From Gemmatimonadota bacterium (GTDB lineage: Bacteria > Latescibacterota > UBA2968 > UBA8231): DNA of 7,044 bases. Position numbers and translations under genes: made by a program. This document shows positions 1 to 6,882 of this stretch, piece by piece. The first letter of the stretch is position 1, and each line of letters starts with the position of its first letter. The DNA is taken from positions 1-7,044 of the forward strand of contig JAPOYQ010000465.1 in NCBI GenBank assembly GCA_026706505.1, written 5' to 3'. The notes under the pieces were generated by a model. The model was not told the origin of the DNA. It did no database searches and saw only the letters and a list, made by a program, of their open reading frames with translations.

Positions 1-780
1 GGCGACGAGTTGGGTCTCGATAAACTCCACCTTGGGCGCGCCGTCGGCCTTGGTTTTGGCGTTCATGCCGTGATCGGCGGTAATGCCCAAGATAATGTCT
101 TGGGCGTCGAGCGCGCCGATAAAGCGGTCGAGGCGCGCGTAGAAGGCGTTGGCTTCCGGCTCGCCGGGTGCCCACTTGTGTTGGACGAAATCGGTTGTAG
201 AAAGGTAGAGCAGGTCGAGGTCGTAGCGTTCGAGTAGACGCGCGCCGGCCTCGATGCAGTACACGCTGGCTTCGGGATCGTAGATACCGGGGTTTTCCCG
301 GCCGACTAGGTCGAGGACGTCGCCGATGCCGTGGGTGGATGGCGCGGCTTCGTGCGCTTTTTCGACGGAGAAATTGATGCCGTGCCAGCCGTGGGCCAAA
401 AGCAAGCGCAGCTTGTCTTTGGTGGTGATGGCGGCGACTTGTTGGCCAGCTTGATGGAAGGCGGCGAGGATCGTCGGAGCGCGCAGGAAGCGAGGGTCGT
501 TCATCATCACTTCCTCAGCGGCATCTAGGTCGTAGTAGAAATTGCCGGGAATGCCGTTTATGGCCGGCGGCGCACCCGTGATGATGGCGACGTTGTTGGG
601 ATTGGTGAAAGAGGGAATGACGGTGTGGACTTGGCCGTGGACGCCGCGCTCGATGATCGAGCGGAGATTGGGCATCTGGGCGGCAGCTTCGTCGAGGTAG
701 GCCTGGGAGCAGCCGTCGAGGCAGATGCCGACGATAGTTTTGTCGCGCGGGCGATAGCCGCGGTCATTGACTTGAATCAT
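1..780 (-). CDS. phnA: Phosphonoacetate hydrolase PhnA (partial, C-terminus beyond window)
   Basis: Alkaline-phosphatase-superfamily, metal-dependent enzyme that hydrolyses the C-P bond of phosphonoacetate to acetate and phosphate, probably in the cytosol (no signal peptide is seen). Reading back from the ATG at 780-778 gives 260 residues without a stop. Family hallmarks are all present: first metal Asp in ICLDGC (D22), nucleophile Thr in PSFTNPNN (T59), the block EEVMMNDPRFLRAPTILAAF (89-108), the KDK pair thought to bind substrate (K121, K123), DFVQH (D197, H201) and ADHGMN (D236, H237). Spacing of these residues agrees with my memory of the Sinorhizobium PhnA structure. The family is about 400 residues long, so roughly 150 residues, including the last metal His, lie outside the window. 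The start overlaps the stop of the upstream dehydrogenase as ATGA, and the Shine-Dalgarno is poor, so expression is probably translationally coupled. The family call is strong; the exact substrate is inferred. Confidence 0.92.
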   Translation of the reverse strand, partial: MIQVNDRGYRPRDKTIVGICLDGCSQAYLDEAAAQMPNLRSIIERGVHGQVHTVIPSFTNPNNVAIITGAPPAINGIPGNFYYDLDAAEEVMMNDPRFLRAPTILAAFHQAGQQVAAITTKDKLRLLLAHGWHGINFSVEKAHEAAPSTHGIGDVLDLVGRENPGIYDPEASVYCIEAGARLLERYDLDLLYLSTTDFVQHKWAPGEPEANAFYARLDRFIGALDAQDIILGITADHGMNAKTKADGAPKVEFIETQLVA

Positions 781-1802
781 GCGTTGGGAGCAACGGCGAC
801 GCGGATGTGCTGGCGGGTTTCGGCCAAGGCGATGGCTTGCTCTAGCTCAGCGAGGGCAAAGGGGTCGCTGACCAGCGACGAGTACGGGTAGCGGTCGGCG
901 GTGTGGGCGAGAAAGGCGAGTGCCTCGTCGAGATGGCGAGGGCTGTAGTTGTGGACGCCGCGGATCGTCAGGCACTTGCGGATGACCTGTTCGCCGGTCA
1001 ACTCTAGCCGAGTGTCGGGGTGGACCATGCCGACGAAGACGTAGTTGCCGCCCGGGCGCAGGGCCGAGACCCCCAAGGGAATCAAGTCCGCGTTGCCGGC
1101 GACTTCAAAAACAGCGTCGAGTCCTTCCGGTGACGGATCAATCACGGGTATAGCGCCGAATTCGCTGGACAGCGCTAGGCGGTCCGCGTCGATGTCGGTG
1201 CAGTAGATTTGCTCAATGCCGCGCTCGGCGAGCAGGGCGCACGTATAGAGGCCGAGCAGACCAGCGCCCTGGACCAGAACCTTGTCGCAGGGGGTGGGCA
1301 GCACCGCGATGGCGTTGACCGCAGTGGCCAAGGCGCAGTTGGCTGGGGCGACTGCGGAGTCGGGCAAGCGGTCGTCCACCTTGGCGATGTGGGTGCCGGG
1401 TCTAATGAGCAAATGCGTGGCGTAACAGCCGTTGAGTCCGCTGCCGTCGGTGAGCGTGGCGTGGCCGTATTTGAAGAGCGCGGCGCATTTTTCCGGCAGG
1501 CGATGTTCGGTGCATGCCACACAGGTACCGCAACTGTCGGCGATAGTCCAGCTTACGCGGTCGCCTAGTGCCGAGGTAGGACGCTGCGAGGCGACGACGC
1601 GGCCGACGGCCTCGTGGCCGAGGATCAGGGGCGTAGGCTCCGTGCGCAGGCCGGACAGCGTATGGAGGTCGGAGCCGCAGATCGTGGCAAGGCCGATCTC
1701 GACGAGCACTTCACCCGGCGCGAGGGAATCGGGTAGTGGCAGGCTTTCGCAGCGTAGCGGATGGTCTAGGCCGTCGAATACCTGTGCGCAGGCCGTGGGC
1801 AT
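777..1802 (-). CDS. Zinc-dependent alcohol dehydrogenase, phosphonate-catabolism-associated type
   Basis: Complete 341-residue medium-chain dehydrogenase (MDR superfamily). The catalytic zinc site is visible as C42 (ICGSD) and H63-E64 (GHEAVG), with C156 (ANCA) as a likely further ligand. The structural zinc lobe has four cysteines, C91, C94, C97 and C106, in the usual C-x2-C-x2-C-x8-C arrangement. The nucleotide-binding fold has GAGLLG at 179-184, and the acidic D203 after the next strand favours NAD over NADP. The sequence resembles the subgroup described as 'putative phosphonate catabolism associated alcohol dehydrogenase' (TIGR03366, HpnZ, from memory), and the position directly before phnA supports that. 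No member's substrate is known to me; a hydroxyalkyl-phosphonate is a reasonable guess. It starts 3 nt after the SDR-B stop and its TGA overlaps the phnA ATG. A generic threonine- or sorbitol-type dehydrogenase is the alternative. Confidence 0.88.
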   Translation of the reverse strand: MPTACAQVFDGLDHPLRCESLPLPDSLAPGEVLVEIGLATICGSDLHTLSGLRTEPTPLILGHEAVGRVVASQRPTSALGDRVSWTIADSCGTCVACTEHRLPEKCAALFKYGHATLTDGSGLNGCYATHLLIRPGTHIAKVDDRLPDSAVAPANCALATAVNAIAVLPTPCDKVLVQGAGLLGLYTCALLAERGIEQIYCTDIDADRLALSSEFGAIPVIDPSPEGLDAVFEVAGNADLIPLGVSALRPGGNYVFVGMVHPDTRLELTGEQVIRKCLTIRGVHNYSPRHLDEALAFLAHTADRYPYSSLVSDPFALAELEQAIALAETRQHIRVAVAPNA

Positions 1803-1805
1803 AGG

Positions 1806-2540
1806 CTAGCCTTGCGGCTTGCGCCAGTAGCCCTCTAACAGGTCTTGCGGCACCCAGCCCAGCAGGCGTCGGGCTTTGGCGTTGCTGTAGCGGCCGTGGG
1901 GCGTGTCCGTGGTGATGTGGAAGATCTCGCAGCGCGAGGGCAGGGACGCCAAGTCCACCTCTAGGCACTTTTGCAGGGCGCGGGCGGCGTCGGGAAAAGT
2001 GACGGAAAAGGGATTGGTGCCGCTGCCGAGTTGCTCGGCGGACGGCTCGGCGTCGCGAAAGCTCAAAAAGAGGGTAGTGAGCACGTGGATGGGATGGTTG
2101 GCGGCGAAGACGCGGCAAATCTCTTGGCCGAGCGATTTGGTGTGCGCGTAGAGGCCGACGCCTGAATGCAGGGGGACTTCTTCGTTGATGTCGAAATCGT
2201 AATGCTCGTACGAGGGGCCGGCTTGGGTGAAGTGGGGTCCGGTGTTGACGAAGCGAGTGTGGCCGTTCTCGACGGCGGCGCGAATGCCGTTGTACGTGCC
2301 AGTGGTACTGACGTCAAAGGCGATCTTGCGGTCGTGGCGCAGTACTGAGCAGTTGATGGTTACATCGGTGCCTTCGGTGGCGCGGCGCACTTGATCGAGG
2401 TCGGAGACATCGACCTGCATGGTTTCGTGCGGGCTGTCGATGGGTACGATGTCGGTGATGCGCAGCTCGTAGGTGTCCTGGAGTTGCTTAACCACATGCG
2501 GGCCGAGAAAGCCATTGCCACCGAGGAGCAAAACTTTCAT
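1806..2540 (-). CDS. NAD(P)-dependent epimerase/dehydratase-like SDR with intact motifs (SDR-B)
   Basis: Complete 244-residue extended-type short-chain dehydrogenase/reductase. The N-terminal Rossmann motif is intact (GGNGFLG, residues 7-13, i.e. G7, G10 and G13). An acidic residue after the second strand (D30 in RITDI) favours NAD. The catalytic pair is present as Y131-x3-K135 (YAHTK), and the helix motif TTGTYN (79-84) is typical of nucleotide-sugar epimerases and related reductases. It is shorter than most epimerases (about 310 or more residues), so the C-terminal substrate domain is reduced. It ends with the RRLLGWVPQ element (225-231 region) often found at the end of this family. Its ATG overlaps the stop of SDR-A (ATGA), with a GAGG Shine-Dalgarno about 8 nt upstream, and it ends 3 nt before the alcohol dehydrogenase. 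The substrate is unknown; the operon suggests oxidation, reduction or epimerisation of a phosphonate or a sugar-linked intermediate. Confidence 0.85.
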   Translation of the reverse strand: MKVLLLGGNGFLGPHVVKQLQDTYELRITDIVPIDSPHETMQVDVSDLDQVRRATEGTDVTINCSVLRHDRKIAFDVSTTGTYNGIRAAVENGHTRFVNTGPHFTQAGPSYEHYDFDINEEVPLHSGVGLYAHTKSLGQEICRVFAANHPIHVLTTLFLSFRDAEPSAEQLGSGTNPFSVTFPDAARALQKCLEVDLASLPSRCEIFHITTDTPHGRYSNAKARRLLGWVPQDLLEGYWRKPQG

Positions 2541-3226
2541 GGGTTGGCCTCAAAGTTGTATTGGGGATCGAACGTTAGGTGGCTCTTGGCGCGCTCGACG
2601 GAAAAGCGGGCGCGTGCCGCAGCGGACTGGATGTGGATGGCGTTGTACTGGCCGACTGGCCCCTTTTGCACAATCTGGGCCACGGCTTGGGCGGCGTCGC
2701 GCTCGTCGAGCCACATGGAATCGTAGGGCTGGTCGGCGACCTCTTCGGCGCGGACGAGGTGGCCAAGGCGGGCAATGGTGATGTGGAGTTCGTGGCTGTG
2801 GGCAAATTCGCGGGCGGTAAACTCGGCTAGGTGAGCACCGAGAACGGCCGGCGCGCAGGAGGGCAGCGGCTTCCAAGTCTCGTCAACGGTGAGGTCTTCT
2901 TCGTACGAGGCGAAAAGGTCGAGCGTGCTCACGAGAATGGCGTGTTCGACCTCCGCGGCGGCCGCGGCCAAGAGAAGATTGTACGTGCCGCGCGTATTGC
3001 GGTCCAGCCAAGTGTTTTCGCCGTCGCCGTCGCGCGGCTCGTATGCGAGATGGATGATGATGTCGATGTCTTTGACGAGCTCGTCGGTTTCTGAGTCGTG
3101 CCCCAGATTACTCTGAATCCCGAATCTAGGCTCAAAGTCGGTCAAGCGCACTTGGTGTGCGTCGCCGAGGCTATCAGCTAGGGCTTGGCCGAGCGAGGTT
3201 GCGGCGTTGGTAATGAGTACGCGCAT
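2537..3226 (-). CDS. Degenerate SDR-fold protein, probable pseudoenzyme (SDR-A)
   Basis: Complete 229-residue protein that aligns with the extended SDR fold and with the next gene, SDR-B, but lacks the active-site residues. Shared features are the first strand (MRVLITNAA), the acidic D30 in RLTDFEP, the NTRGTYN helix (77-83) and a WLDERDAAQAV segment (172-182) like the conserved Asp-Ala-Ala region of epimerases. Of the three glycines of GxxGxxG only G13 remains (N7 and T10 replace the others). At the YxxxK position the aligned residues are G130 and A134. The reading frame is open and well packed, so this is not a decaying pseudogene but more likely a protein with a structural, regulatory or non-redox role. 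It starts 4 nt after the guaB-like stop and overlaps SDR-B by ATGA. The fold call is fairly firm; the function is unknown. Confidence 0.78.
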   Translation of the reverse strand: MRVLITNAATSLGQALADSLGDAHQVRLTDFEPRFGIQSNLGHDSETDELVKDIDIIIHLAYEPRDGDGENTWLDRNTRGTYNLLLAAAAAEVEHAILVSTLDLFASYEEDLTVDETWKPLPSCAPAVLGAHLAEFTAREFAHSHELHITIARLGHLVRAEEVADQPYDSMWLDERDAAQAVAQIVQKGPVGQYNAIHIQSAAARARFSVERAKSHLTFDPQYNFEANP

Positions 3227-3230
3227 AGCC

Positions 3231-4712
3231 TTAGAGGACCTGCTGGTCGGTCGGAGTGGGGACGATGTCGTGGATCTGGCTGTCCATCAGCGCGGTGGAC
3301 GACTGCATTTCGAGCACGGCCTTTTCGTGCAACTCGTCGATGGTGCGGCAACCGGCCGTGGCGAGGGTGGCGCGCAGCATCTGGATGCGGATCGGCAATT
3401 TGTCGTGAATCGAGCCGATGTGGGGCACGTAGCCGGCGATGCCCTCCTCGAAGAAGTTCTCTCGCGTCTGTGCATAGCGCCGCATGTTGTGGGCGCGCAG
3501 CGAACCTTCCATCCAGTACTCTTTGACGATGTCGCCGGCCGCGGTGCGCACGAGGTTGCCTTGACTTTCGGTGTAGCCAGCGAAGAAGCTCCCCATCATC
3601 ACGGCGTTGGCGCCCAAGGCCATGGCCACGGCGATCTCGGACGGGCCTGAAATGCCTCCGTCGGCGATGATGGGCAAGTACGCGTTGCAATCCTGCTGCC
3701 ACTGGTTGCGCGCCGCGTTGATTTCCATCAAGGCCGTGCCTTGGCCGCGGCCCGTGGCCTTGACTTCCTGAGTAATGCAGCCCGAGGCGATTCCCATGCC
3801 GACTTTGATGGCGTCGGCACCGGTCTCGGCCAAGAAGCGAAACCCCTCGGCCGTGACGACGTTGCCGCCGATGACTGGGGCGTCGGTGCGCTCCTTGAGG
3901 AATTGGATCATCTGCCGCTGGTACTCGGTGTGGCCGTCGGAGGCGTCGATGACCAGCACGTCCACTTCTTGCGCAATGAGGGCTTCGGCCCGCTCGCGGT
4001 CCTCCGGGTGGGTGGAGACGGCCGCGCCGACGAGCAGGCGCTTCTGTTCGTCGATGGATTCGTTGGGATGCCGCAGGTGCTTGTCGAGGTCCTTTTTGAA
4101 GACCACTGCTTGTAGCACTCCCCCTTTGGACAGAATGGGCAGGAAGCCGCGACCGTAGCGGATCATTAGCTCGTTGGCGGCCTTGAGGTCGCTTATTTCG
4201 CGGCCGGCCTGCACGTCGGTTTTCATGCGGGAGGCGACTTGGCAGTCGAGATCGCGGCGCTCGTCGAAGTCCTTGTCGGTGAGGATGCCGAGGAGTTGGT
4301 CGTGGAACTGGCCGCTGGTGGTGACCGGGAAGGTCGTGTAGCCGGTGCGGTGGATGATCTCGACGACCTCGGCGATGGGCTGCTCGGGAGATAAGGTGAG
4401 AATATCGGTCTGAAAACCGGCCTTGAAGCGCTTGACTTGGCCGACCTTGGCGCACTGCTCGTCAATAGGCTGGCTGACGGGCAGGATGCCAATGCCGCCT
4501 AGCTGGGCCAAGGCAATGGCCATCTCGCCGCCGGTTACGGCCTGCATGGCGGCGCTGAGAAAGGGCACGTGCAGATAGAGAAAGTCGTCCCCCTTGCGGC
4601 AGAGCCGGGTTTTCAGCGATGCGTTGGGTGCGTTGCCGTCGGTGGGCGTGTACCCGGGCAGAATGCGAAATTCTTTGAGGCTGTGGGAAGGGGTGCTCAG
4701 GACTTGGGCCAT
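3231..4712 (-). CDS. guaB: IMP dehydrogenase, variant subtype with two CBS domains
   Basis: 493 residues from the preferred start, the usual size for inosine-5'-monophosphate dehydrogenase, which oxidises IMP to XMP with NAD in guanine nucleotide synthesis. Seen from the N-terminus (numbering from this start): barrel start with PFLSAAMQAV (50-59), a CBS pair at about 99-214, the IDASDGHTEY segment (256-265), GGNVVTAEG (282-290), catalytic loop MGIASGCITQEVKATGRGQ (306-324) with Cys312, IADGGI (349-354), MMGSFFAG (372-379), and the flap with EGSLRAHNMRRYAQ carrying the catalytic Arg-Tyr (R412-Y413). The loop differs from the standard GPGSICTT, and the flap block KEYWMEGS...FEEGI matches a subtype I recall from Clostridia and Bacteroidota. 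The ATG at 4712 has GAGAGGA 5 nt upstream. An in-frame ATG at 4778 lies inside the promoter spacer and has no Shine-Dalgarno. It heads the phosphonate operon, an odd partner. GMP reductase is unlikely because of the CBS pair. Confidence 0.9.
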   Translation of the reverse strand: MAQVLSTPSHSLKEFRILPGYTPTDGNAPNASLKTRLCRKGDDFLYLHVPFLSAAMQAVTGGEMAIALAQLGGIGILPVSQPIDEQCAKVGQVKRFKAGFQTDILTLSPEQPIAEVVEIIHRTGYTTFPVTTSGQFHDQLLGILTDKDFDERRDLDCQVASRMKTDVQAGREISDLKAANELMIRYGRGFLPILSKGGVLQAVVFKKDLDKHLRHPNESIDEQKRLLVGAAVSTHPEDRERAEALIAQEVDVLVIDASDGHTEYQRQMIQFLKERTDAPVIGGNVVTAEGFRFLAETGADAIKVGMGIASGCITQEVKATGRGQGTALMEINAARNQWQQDCNAYLPIIADGGISGPSEIAVAMALGANAVMMGSFFAGYTESQGNLVRTAAGDIVKEYWMEGSLRAHNMRRYAQTRENFFEEGIAGYVPHIGSIHDKLPIRIQMLRATLATAGCRTIDELHEKAVLEMQSSTALMDSQIHDIVPTPTDQQVL

Positions 4713-4717
4713 GGAAG

Positions 4718-4724
4718 TCCTCTC
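4718..4724 (-). promoter_or_regulatory. Ribosome binding site of the guaB-like gene
   Basis: GAGAGGA on the minus strand, 5 nt before the ATG at 4712. It decides the start codon: the in-frame ATG at 4778 has no comparable site and lies upstream of the predicted transcription start. Confidence 0.75.
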
Positions 4725-4762
4725 AGCGTTGGCGGGGGGAAGAGGGAAGGATTTAGCCTTAG

Positions 4763-4791
4763 AGTATAAAAATAGCATTGGTTTTATTCAA
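4763..4791 (-). promoter_or_regulatory. Sigma70-type promoter of the guaB-SDR-ADH-phnA operon
   Basis: On the minus strand, TTGAAT (4791-4786) and TATACT (4768-4763) are separated by exactly 17 bases, matching the -35 and -10 consensus at 4 of 6 and 5 of 6 positions. Transcription would begin near 4756, giving a leader of about 44 nt before the ATG at 4712. The spacing, the AT-rich setting and the position directly before a five-gene operon make this the most convincing promoter in the window. No PhoB-type direct repeat (CTGTCAT twice) is visible beside it. Confidence 0.7.
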
Positions 4792-4830
4792 CCCACTTTA
4801 TTTTCTTTAATAGATAGCAATCACATCCAT

Positions 4831-4845
4831 AAGCTAAAGGAGCTT
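4831..4845 (+). promoter_or_regulatory. Shine-Dalgarno of the YtxH-like gene inside a short inverted repeat
   Basis: TAAAGGAG (4835-4842) is a near-perfect Shine-Dalgarno 7 nt before the ATG at 4850. It sits within the perfect inverted repeat AAGCT-AAAGG-AGCTT (4831-4845), whose 5-base loop is the AAAGG core. The ribosome binding site is certain. A regulatory hairpin is only possible, since a 5-bp stem is weak. Confidence 0.65.
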
Positions 4846-4849
4846 TGTT

Positions 4850-5101
4850 ATGTTCTACGAAAAAATCTATCCCCGGAACAACCATTCGACCGACGGCATG
4901 ACGTGTCTCTTGGCAGGTTTTGTGGCTGGCGTCGCGGTCGGCGCAGCCGTGGGTGTGTTACTGGCCCCGAACAAGGGCGAGGACACCCGGCGCTTGATCA
5001 AGGACCAAGCCGAAGAAACGCGCGACCAAGTGGTGAAGGCTGTGAACGGGGTGACGGCGCGGTTCGAAAAGAAGGCCCCACAGGAGGAAGAGGCGGCCTA
5101 A
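4850..5101 (+). CDS. YtxH-like small membrane-associated protein
   Basis: Complete 83-residue protein, the only plus-strand gene. After a short polar N-terminus (1-16) it has one hydrophobic segment at about 17-39 containing a glycine zipper (G23, G27, G31 and G35, every fourth residue), followed at once by LLAPNKGEDTRR (37-48), the LLAP-x2-G-x2-TR signature of the YtxH/gas-vesicle-protein-like family. Residues 44-73 form a charged amphipathic helix probably on the cytoplasmic side, and the end is acidic (EEEAA). Members are small, often stress-linked proteins with no defined biochemical activity. It has its own excellent ribosome binding site, is divergent from the phosphonate operon, and converges with the ABC exporter with overlapping stop codons, so it is probably a single-gene transcript. 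Its relation to the neighbouring genes is unknown. Confidence 0.85.
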   Translation: MFYEKIYPRNNHSTDGMTCLLAGFVAGVAVGAAVGVLLAPNKGEDTRRLIKDQAEETRDQVVKAVNGVTARFEKKAPQEEEAA

Positions 5102-6882
5102 GACCGGTCGTAGTTGAGGCGGTAGAGGCGCGCGTAGATGCCGTCTTGGAGCAATAGTTCTTCGTGGCGGCCTCGCTCGCGCACCTCGCCTCGGTGCATC
5201 ACCAAGATCTGGTCGGCACTGCGGATGGTCGAGAGGCGGTGGGCGATGACGATGGAGGTACGCTCGCTCATCAGCTTGGCAATGGCGTCTTGGATGAGTT
5301 GTTCGGTCTCGGTGTCGATGCTGGAGGTGGCCTCGTCGAGGACGAGGATTTTCGGGTCGAAGGCTAAGGCTCGGGCAAAGGCCAACAATTGGCGCTGGCC
5401 GGCCGATAGGGTCGAGCCGCCTTCGGCTACGGCGTGGGCGTAGCCTTGGGGGAGGCGTTCGATGAAGGGCGCGGCGTTGACGTAGCGGGCCGCGCGCTCG
5501 ACTTGGGCGTCGTCGATGGCGTCCTCCCCGAGGCGGATGTTGCCGCTGATATTCCCAGAAAATAAGAAGACCTCCTGCTGGACGATGCTGATGCGGCGGC
5601 GCAATTCCGCGGTGTGCCATTGGCGCACGTCGCGGCCATCGACGAGGATTTCTCCGCGCTGGATGTCGTAGAAGCGGCAGAGGAGGCTGACGATAGTGGT
5701 CTTGCCCGAGCCGGTGGCCCCGACCAATGCCATGCTCTGTCCGGCCTGTAGTTCAAACGAGACATCCTTGAGAATCCAGTCTTCGGCTGCTGGATCGTAT
5801 TTAAAGAACACGTTGCGGAATTCAATCTGTCCTCCGCGGCTGGCCACGGGCAGATTGCGCTGCGGTCCGCCGGTGGGTTCGCCGGGGACGGCCAATAGCT
5901 CGAAGATGCGCTCGGACGCGGCCATGGCGCTCTGCAGCAGGGCGTAGCGGTCGGAGATGTCCATGATCGGGCGGAAGAAGCGGCGGATGTACTGGAGAAA
6001 GGCCACCAGCACCCCCAGCTCAATGCGGTCGTCGATCACGTCCGAGGCCCCGTACCACAGCACTAGCACCATGCCGACGGTGCCGAGTAATTCGGTGAAG
6101 GGGAAGAAGAGGGCATAGAAGTGGATTTCGCGGTCTTCGGCGCGGCGATAGGGCAGGTGCTCGGCGTCGAAGTCGCGCAAATTGCGCTGCTGGCGGTTGA
6201 AGAGCTGCACCACCTCCACACCGGTGATATTCTCTTGCAAATAGGCATTGAGCCGCGCCAAGCGCGTGCGCAACTCGCGATAGGCGCGCATGGCTAGGCC
6301 CTGTAGGTAGAAGGTCGAGATGGCGATGACTGGAACCACTGTGCAGCAGATCAGGGCGAGCTCGAAGTCGATATAGGCCATGAAGCAGACGATGGCCAGC
6401 AGGGTGAACAGGTCCATAAAGACCGAGACGACGCCCTCGCTGAAAAATTCGTTGAGCGCGTCGATGTCGTTGGTGGCGCGGGTCATAACCCGCCCCAGCG
6501 GCGTGCGATCGAAGTAGCGCAGCGGCAGCTTTTGCAGATGGGCGAAGAGATCGCGGCGCATGTCGTACATGACGCGCTGGCCGATCATGCCGGTGACCAA
6601 GGTCTGGGCGTATTGAGCGCCGTACTGCACGGCAACGCTGCCAAAGAAGGCCGCGATCATCCACCGCAAACCCACCCAGTCGCCGATGGCGATGTAGTCG
6701 TCAACCGCTACCTGCGTGATATAGGGACCGACTTGGCCGAAGCCTGCGGCGAGGGCAATGGTGCCGAAGGCGAGGATTACGTACCCGCGGTGGGGCTTGA
6801 GATACCCCAACAGTTGCAGCGTCAGCCCCAAGTTGAAGGCGCGTTCCTGGATTTCTTCTTCTTTGTTGAGTTCGGTGCTCAC
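5098..6882 (-). CDS. ABC exporter half-transporter, second subunit of a pair (MDR type)
   Basis: Complete 594-residue protein with a fused transmembrane domain and ATPase domain, the standard size for type IV (B-type) exporters. The membrane domain spans about 30-320 with the usual six hydrophobic segments; [20 protein letters not shown] (121-140) is the conserved intracellular loop. The ATPase domain starts near 352. Walker A is GATGSGKT (388-395), the Q-loop is at Q435/Q436, the signature is LSAGQ (492-496), Walker B is ILVLDE (512-517) with catalytic Glu517, and the switch His is H548, so all its own motifs are intact. It starts with GTG (6882-6880), which overlaps the TGA of the preceding exporter gene as GTGA; no suitable ATG lies nearby. 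This arrangement resembles YheI/YheH (BmrC/BmrD) heterodimeric drug exporters. The substrate is not predictable; lipid or drug export are both possible. Confidence 0.9.
   Translation of the reverse strand: MSTELNKEEEIQERAFNLGLTLQLLGYLKPHRGYVILAFGTIALAAGFGQVGPYITQVAVDDYIAIGDWVGLRWMIAAFFGSVAVQYGAQYAQTLVTGMIGQRVMYDMRRDLFAHLQKLPLRYFDRTPLGRVMTRATNDIDALNEFFSEGVVSVFMDLFTLLAIVCFMAYIDFELALICCTVVPVIAISTFYLQGLAMRAYRELRTRLARLNAYLQENITGVEVVQLFNRQQRNLRDFDAEHLPYRRAEDREIHFYALFFPFTELLGTVGMVLVLWYGASDVIDDRIELGVLVAFLQYIRRFFRPIMDISDRYALLQSAMAASERIFELLAVPGEPTGGPQRNLPVASRGGQIEFRNVFFKYDPAAEDWILKDVSFELQAGQSMALVGATGSGKTTIVSLLCRFYDIQRGEILVDGRDVRQWHTAELRRRISIVQQEVFLFSGNISGNIRLGEDAIDDAQVERAARYVNAAPFIERLPQGYAHAVAEGGSTLSAGQRQLLAFARALAFDPKILVLDEATSSIDTETEQLIQDAIAKLMSERTSIVIAHRLSTIRSADQILVMHRGEVRERGRHEELLLQDGIYARLYRLNYDRS

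Larger units (their letters stand above)
4713..4849. other. Divergent intergenic region, AT-rich
   Basis: This 137-bp gap is the only real intergenic space in the window. Bases 4751-4850 are 29% GC by direct count, against clearly GC-rich flanking genes. It holds the minus-strand promoter and ribosome binding site described separately, and the plus-strand Shine-Dalgarno of the YtxH-like gene. For the plus strand a -10-like TTTAAT occurs at 4806-4811, but no good -35 hexamer is found 16-18 bases upstream, so a plus-strand promoter is plausible but unproven. No factor-binding palindrome longer than 5 bp per arm was found. Confidence 0.7.

Noticed and set aside
3178..4455. Long 425-codon minus-strand reading frame overlapping the guaB-like gene
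   Set aside because: It is rich in Arg, Pro, His and Gly, has no family motif, and lies fully over a well-conserved gene in another frame, as expected by chance in GC-rich sequence.
4713..4778. N-terminal extension of the IMP dehydrogenase to the ATG at 4778
   Set aside because: The extra 22 residues are not family-like, there is no Shine-Dalgarno, and the ATG lies inside the promoter spacer.
4780..4793. Short GGTT...AACC inverted repeat over the -35 box, considered as an operator
   Set aside because: Only 4 bp per arm, which is expected by chance in this region.
4713..4849. PhoB box expected for a phosphonate operon
   Set aside because: No paired CTGTCAT-like repeats were found on either strand.
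5102..5109. Palindrome GACCGGTC near the convergent stops, considered as a terminator
   Set aside because: Only 8 bp with no loop and no T-run; it lies within the exporter coding region.
4594..5157. 187-codon plus-strand frame crossing the intergenic region and the YtxH-like gene
   Set aside because: It runs antisense to guaB and then in the wrong frame through the YtxH-like gene, with no ribosome binding site or recognisable motif.
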